From Calliopsis andreniformis (Eukaryota > Arthropoda > Insecta > Hymenoptera > Andrenidae): a stretch of 64,000 bases of DNA. The stretch covers positions 17,998,001-18,062,000 of the forward strand of contig NW_027480422.1 in NCBI RefSeq assembly GCF_051401765.1, written 5' to 3'. Below, piece after piece: positions 24,518 through 38,060 of the stretch. The first letter of the stretch is position 1. Every line of letters starts with the position of its first letter. Made by a program: the position numbers and the translations under genes. The notes beneath the pieces are model-generated. The model saw nothing but the letters and a program-made list of their open reading frames with translations, did not search any database and was not told the DNA's origin.

Positions 24518-27500
24518 AAAAAGAATAATTGCAACCAGTGTGAAGGTAATGGTCATTTCTACGTTTGGGGCAACATAGGCTTCACTCTAGGGCGTCGCTC
24601 CACCAGATCGAGTAGCTAGGGCCTAAGATGTCAACGCCAGAAGCATAAAATACAATAAAAATCCAACAGTCTTTCCATCGTATAACAGGAATAATTGCAA
24701 CCAGAGCGCAGGTGATGGTCATTTCTACGTTCCGAGCAACCTGGGCTTCACTCTAGGGCGTTGCTCCACCAGATCCACTAGTTAGAGCCTTAGAAGTCAA
24801 CGCCCGAAGCATAAAATACAATAAAAATACAACAGTCTTTCCAACGTATAACAGGAATAATTGCAACCAGAGTGAAAGTGATGTACATTTCCACGTTCCG
24901 GGCAACTTAGGCTTCACTCTAGGGCGTTGCTCCACCAGATCGAATAGTTAGGGTCTTAGAAGTCAACGCCGGAAGCCTAAAATACGAAATTAATACAACA
25001 GTTTTTCCATTGTATAAAACGAGTAATTGCAACCAGTGTGAAAGTTATGGTCACTTCTACATTCCGTGCAACCTAGGCTTCACTCTAGGGCGTTGCTCCA
25101 CCAGATTCAATAGCTAGGCCCTTGGGAGTCAATGCCCGAGACAGAAAATACAATAAAAATACAACAGTTTTTCCATCGTATAACGGGAATAATTGCAACC
25201 AGTATGAAAGTTATGGTCATTTCTTCGTTCCGGGCAACATAGGCTTCACTCTAGGGCGTTGCCCCACCACATCGAATAGCTACGGCCTTAGAAGTCAACG
25301 CCAGAAGCATAAAAACAAAATAAATACAACAGTTTTTCCATCGAATAACAGGAATAATTGCAACCAGTGTGAAAGTAATGGTCATTTATACGTTCCGGCC
25401 AACCTCGGCTTCACCCTAGGGCGTTGCTCCACCAGATCGTATAGTTAGGGCCTAAGAAGCCAACGCCAGAAGGATAAAATACAATATAAATACAACAGTT
25501 TTTCCATCGTATAACAGGAATAATTGCAACAAGAGTGAAGGTGATGGTCATTTCTACGTTCCGGGCAACCTAGGCTTCACTCTAGGGCGTTGCTCCACCA
25601 GATCGAATAGCTAGGGACTTAGAAGTCAATGACAGAAGCCTAAAATAAAATAAAAATACTACAGTTTTTCCATCGTATAAAACGAATAATTGCAACCAGT
25701 ATGAATGTTATGGTAATTTCTACGTCCCGGGCAACCTAGCTTTCACTCTAGGGCGTTGGTCCACCAAATCCAATAGCTGGGGCCTAAGAAGTCAACGCCT
25801 GGAGCACCAAATACAAAATAAATACAACAGTTTTTCCATCGTATAAAACGAATAATTGCAACCAGTATGAAAGCTATGGTCACTTCCTCGTTCCGGGCAA
25901 CCTAGGCTTCACTCTAGGGCGTTGGTCCACCAGATCCAATAGTTAGGGCGTAAGAAGTCAACGCCAGAAGCCTAAAATAGAATATAAATGCAACAGCTTT
26001 TCCATCGTATATAATGTATATTTGCAAACAGTGTGAAAGTAAAGGCCATTTCTACGTTCCGGGCAACCTAGGCTCAACTGTAGGGCGTCGCTCCACCAGA
26101 TCGAGTAGTTAGGGACTTAGAAGTCAACGCCCGAAGCATGAAATACAAAATAAATAGAACAGTTTTTCCATTGTGAATGTTATGGTCATATCTACGTTCC
26201 GGGCAACCGGGGCTTAACTCGAGGGCGTTGCTCCACCAGATCGAATAGTTAGGGACATTGAATACAACGCCTGAAGGATAAAAGACAATAAATATACAAC
26301 AGTTTTTTCATCGTATAACAGGAATAATTGCAACAAGCCTGAAGGTAATGGTCATTTCTACGTTCCGGGCAATCTAGGCTTCTCTCTAGGGCGTTGCTCC
26401 ACCAGTTCGAATAGTTAGGGCCTAGCAAGTCACGGCAGAAGTACAAAATACAATAGAAATACAACAGCTCTTCCATCGTAGAAAACGAATAATTGCAATC
26501 AGTATGAAAGTTATGGTCATTTATACGTTCCGGGCATCCTCGGCTTCACCCTAGGGCGTTGCTCCAACATATCCAATAGTTAGGGCCTAAGAAGTCAACT
26601 CCAGAAGCATAAAATACAAAATAGATACAACAGTTTTTCCATCGTATAGCAGGAATTATCGCAACCTGTGTGAAGGTGATGGTCATTTCTACGTTCCGGG
26701 CAACCTAGGCTTCACTCTAGGGCGTTGCTCCTCCAGATCGAATAGTTAGGGCCTTAGAAATCAATGCCAGAAGCATAAAATACAATATAAATACAACAGT
26801 TTTTCCACTGTATAATACGAATAATTACAAACAGTGTTGAAGTAATGGTCATTTCTACGTTCCGGGCAACCTAGGATTCACTCTAGGGCGTTGCCCCACC
26901 ACATCGAATAGCTACGGCCTTAGAAGCCAACGCTTGAAGCATAAAATATAACATAAATACAAGAGTTTTTCCATCGTATAACAGGAATAATTGAAACCAG
27001 AGTGAAGGTGAAGGTCATTTCTACGTTCCGGGCAACCTAGGCTTCACTCTTGGGCGTTGGTCCACCAAATCCAAAAGCTAGGGCCTAAGAAGTCAACGCC
27101 AGGAGCACCAAATACAAAATAAATACAACAGTTTTCCCATCCTATAAAACGAATAATTGCAACCAGTATGAAAGCTATGGTCACTTCCTCGTTCCGGGCA
27201 ACCTAGGCTTTACTCTAGGGCGTTGCTCAACCACATCGAACAGCTACGGCCCTAGGAGACAACGCCATAACTATAAAATACAATATAAATACAACAGTCT
27301 TTCCATCGTACAAAACGAATAATTGCAACCAGTCTGATAGTTAGGGTCATTTCTACGTTCCGGGCAACCTAGGCTTCACCCTAGGGCGTTGCTCCACCAG
27401 GTCGAATAGTTAGGGCCTTAGAAGTCAACGCCAGAAGCATAAAATACAATTTACATGCAACAGTTTTTCCACCGTATAACAAGAATAATTGCAACCAGTG

Positions 27501-30500
27501 TTAAAGTAACGGCCATTTCTACGTTCCAGGCATCCTAGACTTAACTCTGAGGCATTGCTCCACCAGATAGAAGAGATAGGGCCTTAGAGGTCAACTCCGG
27601 AACCATAAATTACAATATAAATACAGAAGTTTTTACATTGTATAACAGGAATAACTGCAACCAGTGTGAAAGTAATGGTCATTTCTACGTTCCGGGCAAC
27701 CTAGGCTTCACTCTAGGGCGTTGCTCCACCAGATCGAGTAGCTAGGGCCTAAGATGTCAACGCCAGAAGCATAAAATACAATAAAATTCCAACAGTCTTT
27801 CCATCGTATAACAGGAATAATTGCAACCAGAGCGAAGGTGATGGTCATTTCTACGTTCCGAGCAACCTAGGCTTCACTCTAGGGCGTTGCTCCACCAGAT
27901 CCACTAGTTAGAGCCTTAGAAGTCAACGCCCGAAGCATAAAATACAATAAAAATACAACAGTCTTTCCAACGTATAACAGGAATAATTGCAACCAGAGTG
28001 AAAGTGATGTACATTTCCACGTTCCGGGCAACTTGGGCTTCACTCTAGGGCGTTGCTCCACCAGATCGAATAGTTAGGGTCTTAGAAGTCAACGCCGGAA
28101 GCCTAAAATACGAAATTAATACAACAGTTCTTCCATTGTATAAAACGAGTAATTGCAACCAGTGTGAAAGTTAAGGTCACTTCTACATTCCGTGCAACCT
28201 AGGCTTCACTCTAGGGCGTTGCTCCACCAGATTCAATAGCTAGGCCCTTGGGAGTCAATGCCCGAGACATAAAATACAATAAAAATACAACAGTTTTTCC
28301 ATCGTATAACGGGAATAATTGCAACCAGTATGAAAGTTATGGTCATTTCTTCGTTCCGGCCAACCTCGGCTTCACCCTAGGGCGATGCTCCACCAGATCC
28401 AATAGTTAGGGCCTTAGAAGTCAACGCCCGAAGCATTAGATACAAAATTAATAGAACAGTTTTTCCATTGTATAAAACGAATAATTGCAATCAGTGTGAA
28501 AATAATGGTCATTTCTACGTTCCGGGCAACCTAGGCTTCATTCTAGGGCGTTGTTCCACTAGATCGAACAGTCTGGGCCTAAGAAGTCAACGCCAGAAGC
28601 ACCAAATACAGTATAAGTACAACAGTTTTTCCATCATATATAACGAATAATTGCAACCAGTGTGAAAGTGATGGTCATTTCCACGTTCCGGGCAACCTAG
28701 GCTTCACTCTAGGGCGTTGGTCCACCAGACCCAATAGTTAGGGCCTAAGAAGTCAACGCCAGAAGCACCACTTACAAAATAAATACAACAGTATTTCCAT
28801 CGTATAAAACGTATAATTGCAACCAGTGTGAAAGTAATGCTCATTTCTAGGTTCCGGGCAACCGAGGCTTCACTCTAGGCCGCTGCCGCACCACATCGAA
28901 AAGCTACGGTCTAAGAAGTCAACGCCAGAATCACCGAAAACAAAATAGATACAACAGTTTTTCCATCGTATAAAACGAATAATTGCAACCAGTGTGGAAG
29001 TTATGGTCATTTCTACTTTCCGGGTAACATAGGCATCGCACTTGGACGTTGCCCCACCAGATCGAACAGCTAGGACCCTAGCAGTCAACGCCAGAAGCAT
29101 AAAATACAATAAAAATACAACAGCTTTTCCATCGTATAAAATGTATAATTGCAAACAGTCGTGAAAGTAATGGTCATTTCTACGTTCCGGGCAACCTAGG
29201 CTTCACTCTCGGGCGTTGCCCCACCAAATCGAATAGCTAGGGTCATAGAAGTCAACGCCCGAAGCATAAAATGCAGTAAAAATACAACAGTTTTTCCATC
29301 GTATAACAAGAATAATTGCAACCAGAGTGAAAGTGACGGTCATTTGTACGTTACGGGCGACCTAGGCTTCACTCTGGATCGTCGGTCTACCAGATAGTAT
29401 AGTTAGGGCCCAAGAAGTCAACGCCAGCAGGATAAAATATAAAATAAATACAATGGTCTTTCCATCGTGTAAAACGAATAATTGCACGAGTGTGAAAGGC
29501 ATGGTCATTTCTACGTTCCGTGCAACCTAGGCTCCACTGTCGAGCGTTGCTCCACCACACCAAATACCTACGGCCTTAGAAGTCAACGCCAGAAGCATAA
29601 AATACAAAATAAATACAATAGTTTTTCCATCGTCTAAAACGAATAATTGCACGAGTGTGAACGTAATGGTCATTTCTACGTTCCGAGCAAACCTAGGCTT
29701 TATTCCAGGGCGTTGTTCCACTAGATCGAACAGTCTGGGCCTAAGAAGTCAACGCCAGAAGCATAAAACACAATATAAATACAACAGCTCCTCCATCGTA
29801 TAAAACCAATAATTGCAACCAGTATGAAAGTTATGGTCATTTCTACGTTCCGGGCAACCTTGGCTTCACACTAGGGCGTTGCTGCACCAGATCGAATAGT
29901 TAGGGCCTTAGAAGCCAACGCCGGAAGCATAAAATACAAAATTAATACAACAGTCTTTCCATCGTAAAAAATGAATAATTCCAACCAGTGTGAAAGTAAT
30001 GGTCATTACTACGTTTCGGGAAACATAGGCTTCACCCTAGAGCTTTGCTCCACCACATCGAATAGCTACGGCCTTAGAACTCAACGCCAGCAGCATAAAA
30101 TACAATATAAATACAACAGTTTTTCCATCGTATGAAATGAATAATTGCAAACATTTTGAATGTAACGGTCATTACTACGTTCCGGGCAATCTAGGCTTGA
30201 CTCTAGGGCGTTGCTCCATCAGATCGAATAGTTAGGGCCTAAGAAGTCAACGCCAGAAGCACCAAATAAGGTATAAATACAACAGTTTTTCCATCATATA
30301 AAACGAATAATTGCAACCAATGTGAAAGTGATCATCATTTCTAGGTTCCAGGCAACCTAGGCTTCACTCTAGGGCGCTGCCCCACCACATCGAATAGCTA
30401 CGGTCTAAGAAGTCAACGCCAGAAGCACCGAAAACAAAATAGATACTACAGTTTTTCCATCGCATAAAACGAATGATTGCAACCAGTGTGAAGGTTATGG

Positions 30501-30631
30501 TCATTTCTACTTTCCAGGGAAGATAGGCTTCACTCTTGGACGTTGCCCCGCGAGATCGAATAGCTAGGACCTTAGAAGTCAAAGCCAGAAGCAGAAAATA
30601 CAATAAAAATGCAACAGTTTTTCCATCGTAT
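24518..30631 (+). repeat. Giant HOR M, copy 2 with four-monomer deletion (6,114 bp)
   Basis: Second copy of the giant unit. It lacks 663 bp (4 x 166 - 1) that are present in copy 1 at 20641-21303. The join is at 27417/27418, inside TAGTTAGGGCC-TTAGAAGTC, a motif present at both ends of the missing piece. Block C copies (21304-24517 and 27418-30631) look almost identical; I noted CTCCACC versus CTGCACC near 23770 and 29883 as one difference. It ends at 30631, where the next bases change from AAAAG to GCATG. Confidence 0.9.
26163..26302 (+). repeat. Short 140-bp monomer, copy 3
   Basis: Same breakpoint, 6,777 bp right of copy 2. It serves as a lineage marker for segments derived from HOR B. 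Confidence 0.88.
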
Positions 30632-32924
30632 AGCATGATAATTGCAACCAGTGTGAAAGTAATGGTCATTTCTACGTTCCGGGCAACCTAGGCTTCACTC
30701 TAGGTCGTTGCTCCACCACATCGAATAGTTACGGCCTTAGAAGCCAACGCTAGAAGCATAAAATACAAAATAAATAGAACAGTTTTTCCATTGTATAAAA
30801 CGAATAATTGCAACCACTGTGAAAGTTATGGTCATTTCTACGTTGCGGGCATCCTAGGCTTAACTGTAGGGCGTTGCTCCACCAGATCGCATAGTTAGGG
30901 ACATAGAATTTAACGCCAGAAGCATAAAATACAATAAATATAGAACAGTTTTTTCATCGTATAACACGAATAATTGCAACCAGAGTGAAAGTAATGGTCA
31001 TTTCTACGTTTCGGTCGACCTAGGCTTCACTCTTGGGCGTTGCTCCACCAGACCGAATAGCTAGGGCCTTAGAAGTCAACGCCCGAAACCTAAAATAGAA
31101 TTAAAATACAACAGTTTTTCTATCGTATAACGGGTATAATTGCAACAAATGAGAAGGTGATGGTCATTTCCACGTTCCGGGCAACCTGGGGTTCACTCTA
31201 GGGCGTTGGTCCATCAGATCCAATTGTTAGGGCCTAAGAAGTCAACGATAGAAGCACCAAATACAAAATAAATGGAACAGTTTTTCCATTGTATAAAACG
31301 AATAATTGAAACCAGTGTGAAAGTTATGGTCATTTCTACGTTCCGGGCAACCTAGGCTTCACCCTAGGGCGTTGCTCCACCATATCCAATAGTTAGGACC
31401 TAAGAAGTCAACTACAGAAGCATAAAATACAAAATAGATACAACAGCTTTTCCATCGTATAACAGGAATAATTGCTACCAGTGTGCAAGTGATGGTCATT
31501 TCTACGTTCCGGGCAACATAGGCTTCACTCTAGGGCGTCGTTCCACCAGATCGAATAGTTAGGGCCTAAGAAGTCTACGCCAGAAGCATAAAATCCAATA
31601 CAAATACAACAGCTTTTCCATCGTATAACAGGAATAATTGCAACCAGTGTGTATGATATGGTCATTTCAACGTTCCGGGCAAGCTAGGCTTCACTCTAGG
31701 GCGTTGCTCGACCACATCGAATAGCTATGGCCTTAGAAGCCAACGACAGTGGCATAAAATACAAAATAAGTACAACAGTTTTTCCATCGTATAACAAGAA
31801 TAATTGCAACCAGAGTGAAAGATATGGCCATTTCAACGTTGCGGGCATCCTAGGCTTCACTCTTGGGCATTGCTCCACCACATCGAATAGCTACGGCCTT
31901 AGAAGTCAGCGCCATAACTATAAAAAACAATATAAATACAACAGTTCTTCAATTGTATAAAATGAATAATTGCAAACAGTGTGGAGGTAATGGTCATTTC
32001 TACTTTCCGGGCAACCTAGGCTTCACTCTAGGGCGTTTCTCCATCACATCGATTAGCTACGGCCTTAGAATTCAACGCCTGAAGCATAAAATATAATATA
32101 AATTCAACAGTTTTTCCATCGTATAACAGGAATAATTGCAACCAGTGTGAAAGTAATGGGCACTTCTACGTTCCGTGCAACCTAGGCTTCACTCTAGGGC
32201 GTTGATCCACCAGGTCGAATAGTTAGGGCTTTAGAAAACAACTCCAGACGCATAAAATACAGTATAAATACAAAAGTTTTTCCACGGTATAAAACGAATA
32301 ATTGCAACCAGTATGAAAGTTATGGTCATTTCTACGTACCGGGCAACCTAGGCTTCACCCTAGGGCGTTGCTCCAGCATATCCAATAGTTAGGACCTAAG
32401 AAGTCAACGCCAGAAGCATAAAATACAAAATAGATACAACAGTCTTTCCATCGTATAACAGGAATAATTGCAACCAGTGTGAAAGGAAAGGACATTTCTA
32501 CGTTCCGGGCAACCTAGGCTTCACCATAGGGCGCTGCTCCAGCAGATCCCATAGGTAGGACCTAAGAAGTCATCGCCCGAAGCATAAAATACAATAAAAA
32601 TACAACAGTTTTTCCATCGTATAACAGGAAAGCTGCAACCAGTGTGAAAGTAATGGTCATTTCTACGTTCCGGGCAGCCTAGGCATCACTATAGGGCGTT
32701 GGCCCACCAGATCCAATAGTTAGGGCCTAAGAAGTCAACGCCACGAGCACCAAATACATAACAAATACAACAGTTTTTCCATCGTATAAAACGAATAATT
32801 GCAACCAGTGTGCAAGTAATGGTGATTTCTACGTTCCGAGCAACCTAGGCATCACTCTAGGGCGTTGTTCCACCAGAGCGAATAGTTAGGGCCTAAGACG
32901 TCAACGCCTTAAGCATAAAATGCA
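30632..32924 (+). repeat. Unphased monomers between HORs M and D
   Basis: About 14 monomers with no close long repeat that I can see. One block, about 31870-32115, with CCATAACTATAAAAAACA, GTGTGGAGGTAATGG and CTACTTTCCGG, resembles 60730-60980 far to the right. No gene is supported; the frame 31863-32096 lies inside these monomers. Confidence 0.8.
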
Positions 32925-33754
32925 ATATAAGTACAACAGTTTTTCCATCGTATAAAACGAATAATTGCAACCATTCTGAAAGTAATGGCCATTTCTGCGC
33001 TACGGGCATGCTAGGCTTCACTCTGGGGCGTTGGTCCACCAGATACTATAGCTAGGGCCTGAGAGGTCAACGTCAGAATCATAAAGTACAATAAAAATCC
33101 AACAGTTTGTAGATCGTATAACAGGAATATTTGCAACTAGTGTGAAAGTAATGGTCATTTCTACGTTCCGGGCAACATAGGCTTCATTCTTGGACGTTGC
33201 CTCACCGGATCGAAAGGTTCGGGCCTAAGAAGTCAACGCCAGAAGCATAAAATAAAATAAAATTACTACAGTTTTTCCATCGTATAAAACGAATACTTGC
33301 AACCAGTATGATAGTTATGGTCATTTCTACGTTCCGGGCAACCTAGGCTTCACCCTAGGGCGTTGCTCCACCTGATCGAATGGTTAGGGCCTAAGAAGTC
33401 AACGCCAGAAGCATAAAATACGATATATGTACAACAGTTTTTCCATCGAATAAAATGTATAATTGCAAGCAGTGTGAAAGTAATGGTCATTTCTACGTTC
33501 TGGGCAACCTAGGCTTCACTCTAGAGCGTTGCTGCACCAGATCGAATAGCAAGGGTCTTAGAATTCAGCGCCAGAAGCATATAATACAATTAAAATGCAA
33601 CAGTTTTTCCACCGTATAACAGGAGTAACTATAACCACTGTGAAAGTGATGGACATTTCTACGTTCCGGGCAGCCTAGGCCTCTCTCTAGGGCGTTGTTC
33701 CACCAGACCGAATGGTCAGGGCCTAAGAAGTCAACGCCAGAAGCATAAAATACA
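32925..33754 (+). repeat. 5-monomer HOR D, copy 1 (830 bp)
   Basis: The phrase CCATTCTGAAAGTAATGGCC then CTGCGCTACGGGCATGC recurs exactly 830 bp apart (5 x 166; GCGC ends at 33000 and 33830). Other unit marks are CAGTTTGTAGATCG, AGGTCAACGTCAG and AGGAGTAACTATAACCAC. Confidence 0.88.
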
Positions 33755-34405
33755 ATATAAGTACAACAGTTTTTCCATCGTATAAAACGAATAATTGCAA
33801 CCATTCTGAAAGTAATGGCCATTTCTGCGCTACGGGCATGCTAGGCTTCACTCTGGGGCGTTGGTCCACCAGATACTATAGCTAGGGCCTGAGAGGTCAA
33901 CGTCAGAATCATAAAGTACAATAAAAATCCAACAGTTTGTAGATCGTATAACAGGAATATTTGCAACTAGTGTGAAAGTAATGGTCATTTCTACGTTCCG
34001 GGCAACATAGGCTTCATTCTTGGACGTTGCCTCACCGGATCGAAAGGTTCGGGCCTAAGAAGTCAACGCCAGAAGCATAAAATAAAATAAAATTACTACA
34101 GTTTTTCCATCGTATAAAACGAATTATTGCAACCAGTATGAAAGTTATGGTCGTTTCTACGTTCCGGGCAACCTAGACTTCACCCTAGAGTGTTGCTCCA
34201 CAGCATCGAGTAGCTACGGCATTAGAATTTAAAGCCAGAAGCATATAATACAATTAAAATGCAACAGTTTTTCCACCGTATAACAGGAGTAACTATAACC
34301 ACTGTGAAAGTGATGGACATTTCTACGTTCCGGGCAGCCCAGGCCTCTCTCTAGGGCGTTGTTCCACCAGACCGAATAGTCAGGGCCTAAGAAGTCAACG
34401 CCAGG
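33755..34405 (+). repeat. HOR D, copy 2, one monomer short
   Basis: Monomers 1, 2, 3 and 5 of the unit follow in order, but monomer 4 (33420-33590 in copy 1, with CATCGAATAAAATGTATAA) is absent. As a result ATAATACAATTAAAATGC recurs at 664 bp (33581 and 34245) instead of 830. This is a clean one-monomer deletion. Confidence 0.85.
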
Positions 34406-35269
34406 AGCATCAAATACAAAATAAGTACAACAGTTTTTCCATCGCAAGACAGGAATAATTGCAACCAGTGGGAAAGAAATGGCTATTTCTACATTCAGCG
34501 CAACCTAGGTTTCACTCTAGGGCGTGCTCCACCAGATCGAATAGTTAGGGGCTTAGAAAACAAGGCCAGACGCATAAAATACAGTAAAAATACAACAGGT
34601 TTTCTATTGTACAAAACGAATAATTGCAACCAGTGTGAGAGTAATGGTCATCTCTACGTTCCGGGCAACATAGGCTTCACTCTTGGACGTTGCTCCAAGA
34701 GATCGAATAGCTAGGACCTTAGAAGTCAACGCCTGAAGCATAGAATACAATATAAATACAACAGTTTTTCCATTGTATAAAATGAATAATTGCAAACAGT
34801 GTGAAAGTAATGGTCATTTCTACGTTCCGGGCAACCTAGGCTTCACTCTAGGGCGTTGTTCCACCAGGTCGGATAGTTAGGGCCTAAGAAGTCAACGCCA
34901 GGAGCACCAAATACAAAATAAACACAATAGTTTTTCCATCGTATAAAACGGATAATTGCAACCAGTGTGAAAGTAATGGTCAGTCCTACGTTCCGGGCAA
35001 CCTAGGCTTCACTCTAGGGCGTTGTTCCACCAGATTGAATAGATAGGGCCTAAGAAGTCAACTCCAGAGGCATAACATACAATATAAGTACAACAGTTTT
35101 TCCATCGTATAAAACGAATAATTGCAGTCAGTATGAAGGTTATGGTAATTTCTACATTCCGGGCGACCTAGGCTTCACGTTAGGCATAGCTCCACCAGAT
35201 CCAATAGATAGGGCCTAAGAAGTCAACGCCAGAAGCATAAAGTACAATAAAAATCCAACAGTTTGTCCA
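34406..35269 (+). repeat. Unphased monomers between HORs D and E
   Basis: About five monomers without a long-period partner. Small irregularities are present: a lost base in GGGCGTGCTCC near 34520, and a diverged TTAGGCATAGCTCC near 35180. Confidence 0.78.
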
Positions 35270-36763
35270 TCGTATAACAGGAATAATTGCAACCACTGTG
35301 AAAGTAATGGTCATTTCTACGTTCCGGGCAACCTAGGCTTCACTCTAGGGCGTTCTTCCACCAGATCGAATAGCTAGGGCCTAAGAAGTCAACGCCAGAA
35401 GCATAAACTGCAATATAAATGCAACAGTCTTTCCATTGTATAAAATGAATAATTGCAAACAGTGTGGAAGTAATGGTTACTTCTACGTTCGGGGCAACCT
35501 AGGCTTCACTCTAGGGCGTTGCTCCACCAGATCGAATAGCAAGGGACTTAGAAGTCAACGCCAGAAGCGTAAAATACAATAAAAATACCACAGCCTTTCC
35601 ATCGTATAAAATGTATAATTGCAAGCAATGTGAAGGTATTGGTCATTTCTACGTACCGGGCAACCTAGGCTTCACCCCTGGGCGTTGCTCCGCCAGATCC
35701 AATAGTTAGGACCCAAGAAGTCAGCGCCAGAAGCATAAAATACAAAATAGATACAACAGTTTTTCCATCGTATAGCATGAATAATTGCAACCAGAGTGAA
35801 AGTAATGGTCATTTCTACGTTTCGGGCGACCTAGGCTTCACTCTAGGGCGTTGCTCCACCATATCGAATAGCTAGGGCCTTAGAAGTCAACGCCCGAAAC
35901 ATAAAATACAATAAAAATACAACAGTTTTTCCATCGTATAACGGGAATAACTGCAAAAAATGTGAACGTGATGGTCATTTCCACGTTCCGGGCAACCTAG
36001 GCTTCACTCTAGGGCGTTGGTCCGCCAGATCTAATAGTTAGGGCCCAGGAAGTCAACGACAGAAGCATAAAATACAATAAAGATACAACAGCTGTTCCAT
36101 CGTATAACAGGAATAATTGTAACCAGAGTGAAGGTGATGGTCATTTCTACGTTCCGGGGAACCTAGGCATCACCCTAGGGCGTTGCTCCACCAGATCGAA
36201 TAGCTAGGGCCTTAGAAAACAACTCCACACGCATAAATTACAATAAAAATACAACAGTTTTACCATCGTATAACTGGCATAATTGCAACCAGTCTGAAAG
36301 ATATGGTCATTTCTACGTTCCGGGCAACCCAGGCTTCACTCTAGGGCGTTGGTCCACCACATCCAATAGTTAGGGCTTAAGAAGTCAACGCCAGAAGCAC
36401 CAAATACAAAATAAATACAACAGGTTTTCCATCGTATAAAACGAATAATTGCAACCAGTGTGAAAGTAATGGCCATTTCTACGTTCCGGGCAACCTAGGC
36501 TTCACTCTAGGGCGTTGCTACACCAGAACACATAGTTCGGGACTTAGAATTTATCGCCAGAAGCATAAAATACAATAAAAACGCTACACTTTTTCCATCG
36601 TATAACTGGAATAATTGCAACCAGTGTGAAAGTGATGGTCATTTCTACGTTCCTGCCACCCTAGGCTTCACTCTAGGGCGTTGTTCCACCAGAACGCATA
36701 GTTCGGGACTTAGAATTTATCGCCAGAAGCATAAAATACAATAAAAACGCTACACTTTTTCCA
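35270..36763 (+). repeat. 9-monomer HOR E, copy 1 (1,494 bp)
   Basis: GCATAAACTGCAATATAAA recurs at 35401 and 36895, exactly 1,494 bp apart, followed in both by GTGTGGAAGTAATGG, TTCGGGGCAACC, CCCCTGGGCG and GCAAAAAATGTGAACG. The unit includes two adjacent near-identical monomers with AGTTCGGGACTTAGAATTT (about 36535 and 36700), a single-monomer tandem duplication. Its monomers are closely related to those of HOR F. Confidence 0.88.
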
Positions 36764-38060
36764 TCGTATAACAGGAATAATTGCAACCAGTGTGAAAGTG
36801 ATGGTCATTTCTACGTTCCGGGCAACCTAGGCTTCACTCTAGGGCGTTCTTCCACCAGATCGAATAGCTAGGGCCTAAGAAGTCAAGGCCAGAAGCATAA
36901 ACTGCAATATAAATGCAACAGTCATTCCATTGTATAAAATGAATAATTGCAAACAGTGTGGAAGTAATGGTTGCTTCTACGTTCGGGGCAACCTAGGCTT
37001 CACTCTAGGGCGTTGCTCCACCAGATCGAATAGCAAGGGACTTAGAAGTCAACGCCAGAAGCATAAAATACAATAAAAATACCACAGTCTTTCCATCGTA
37101 TAAAATGTATAATTGCAAGCAATGTGAAGGTATTGGTCATTTCTACGTTCCGGGCAACCTAGGCTTCACCCCTGGGCGTTGCTCCGCCAGATCCAATAGT
37201 TAGGACCCAAGAAGTCAGCGCCAGAAGCATAAAATACAAAATAGATACAACAGTTTTTCCATCGTATAGCATGAATAATTGCAACCAGAGTGAAAGTAAT
37301 GGTCATTTCTACGTTTCGGGCGACCTAGGCTTCACTCTAGGGCGTTTCTCCACCATATCGAATAGCTAGGGCCTTAGAAGTCAACGCCCGAAACATAAAA
37401 TACAATAAAAATACAACAGTTTTTCAATCGTATACCGGGAATAACTGCAAAAAATGTGAACGTGATGGTCATTTCCACGTTCCGGGCAACCTAGGCTTCA
37501 CTCTAGGCCGTTGGTCCGCCATATCTAATAGTTAGGGCCCAGGAAGTCAACGACAGAAGCATGAAATACAATAAAGATACAACAGCTTTTCCATCGTATA
37601 ACAGGAATAATTGTAACCAGAGTGAAGGTGATGGTCATTTCTACGTTCCGGGAAACCTAGGCTTCACCCTAGGGCGTTGCTCCACCAGATCGAATAGCTA
37701 GGGCCTTAGAAGTCAATGCCAGAAGCATAAAATAAAATAAAGATAGAGCAGTTATTCCATCGTATAACAGGAATAATTACAACCAGTGCGAAAGAAATGG
37801 GCATTTCTACGTTCCGTGCAACCTAGCCTTCATCTAGGGCGTTGCTCCACCAGGTCGAACAGTTGTGGCCTTAGAAAACAACTCCACACGCATAAATTAC
37901 AATAAAAATACAGCAGTTTTACCATCGTATAACTGGCATAATTGCAACCAGTCTGAAAGATATGGTCATTTCTACGTTTCGGGCAACCCAGGCATCACTC
38001 TAGGGCGTTGGTCCACCACATCCAATAGTTAGGGCTTAAGAAGTCAACGCCAGAAGCATA
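36764..38060 (+). repeat. HOR E, copy 2, partial with one inserted monomer
   Basis: Follows copy 1 at an offset of 1,494 until about 37705. An extra monomer (GTCAATGCCAGAAGC to CCTAGCCTTCA, about 37706-37871) then intervenes, and the match resumes at an offset of 1,659 (GCATAAATTAC at 36231 and 37890). The extra monomer belongs to the subtype with GAGCAGTTATTCC that is fixed in HOR F (about 41205, 44025, 46015 and 48660). Confidence 0.85.
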
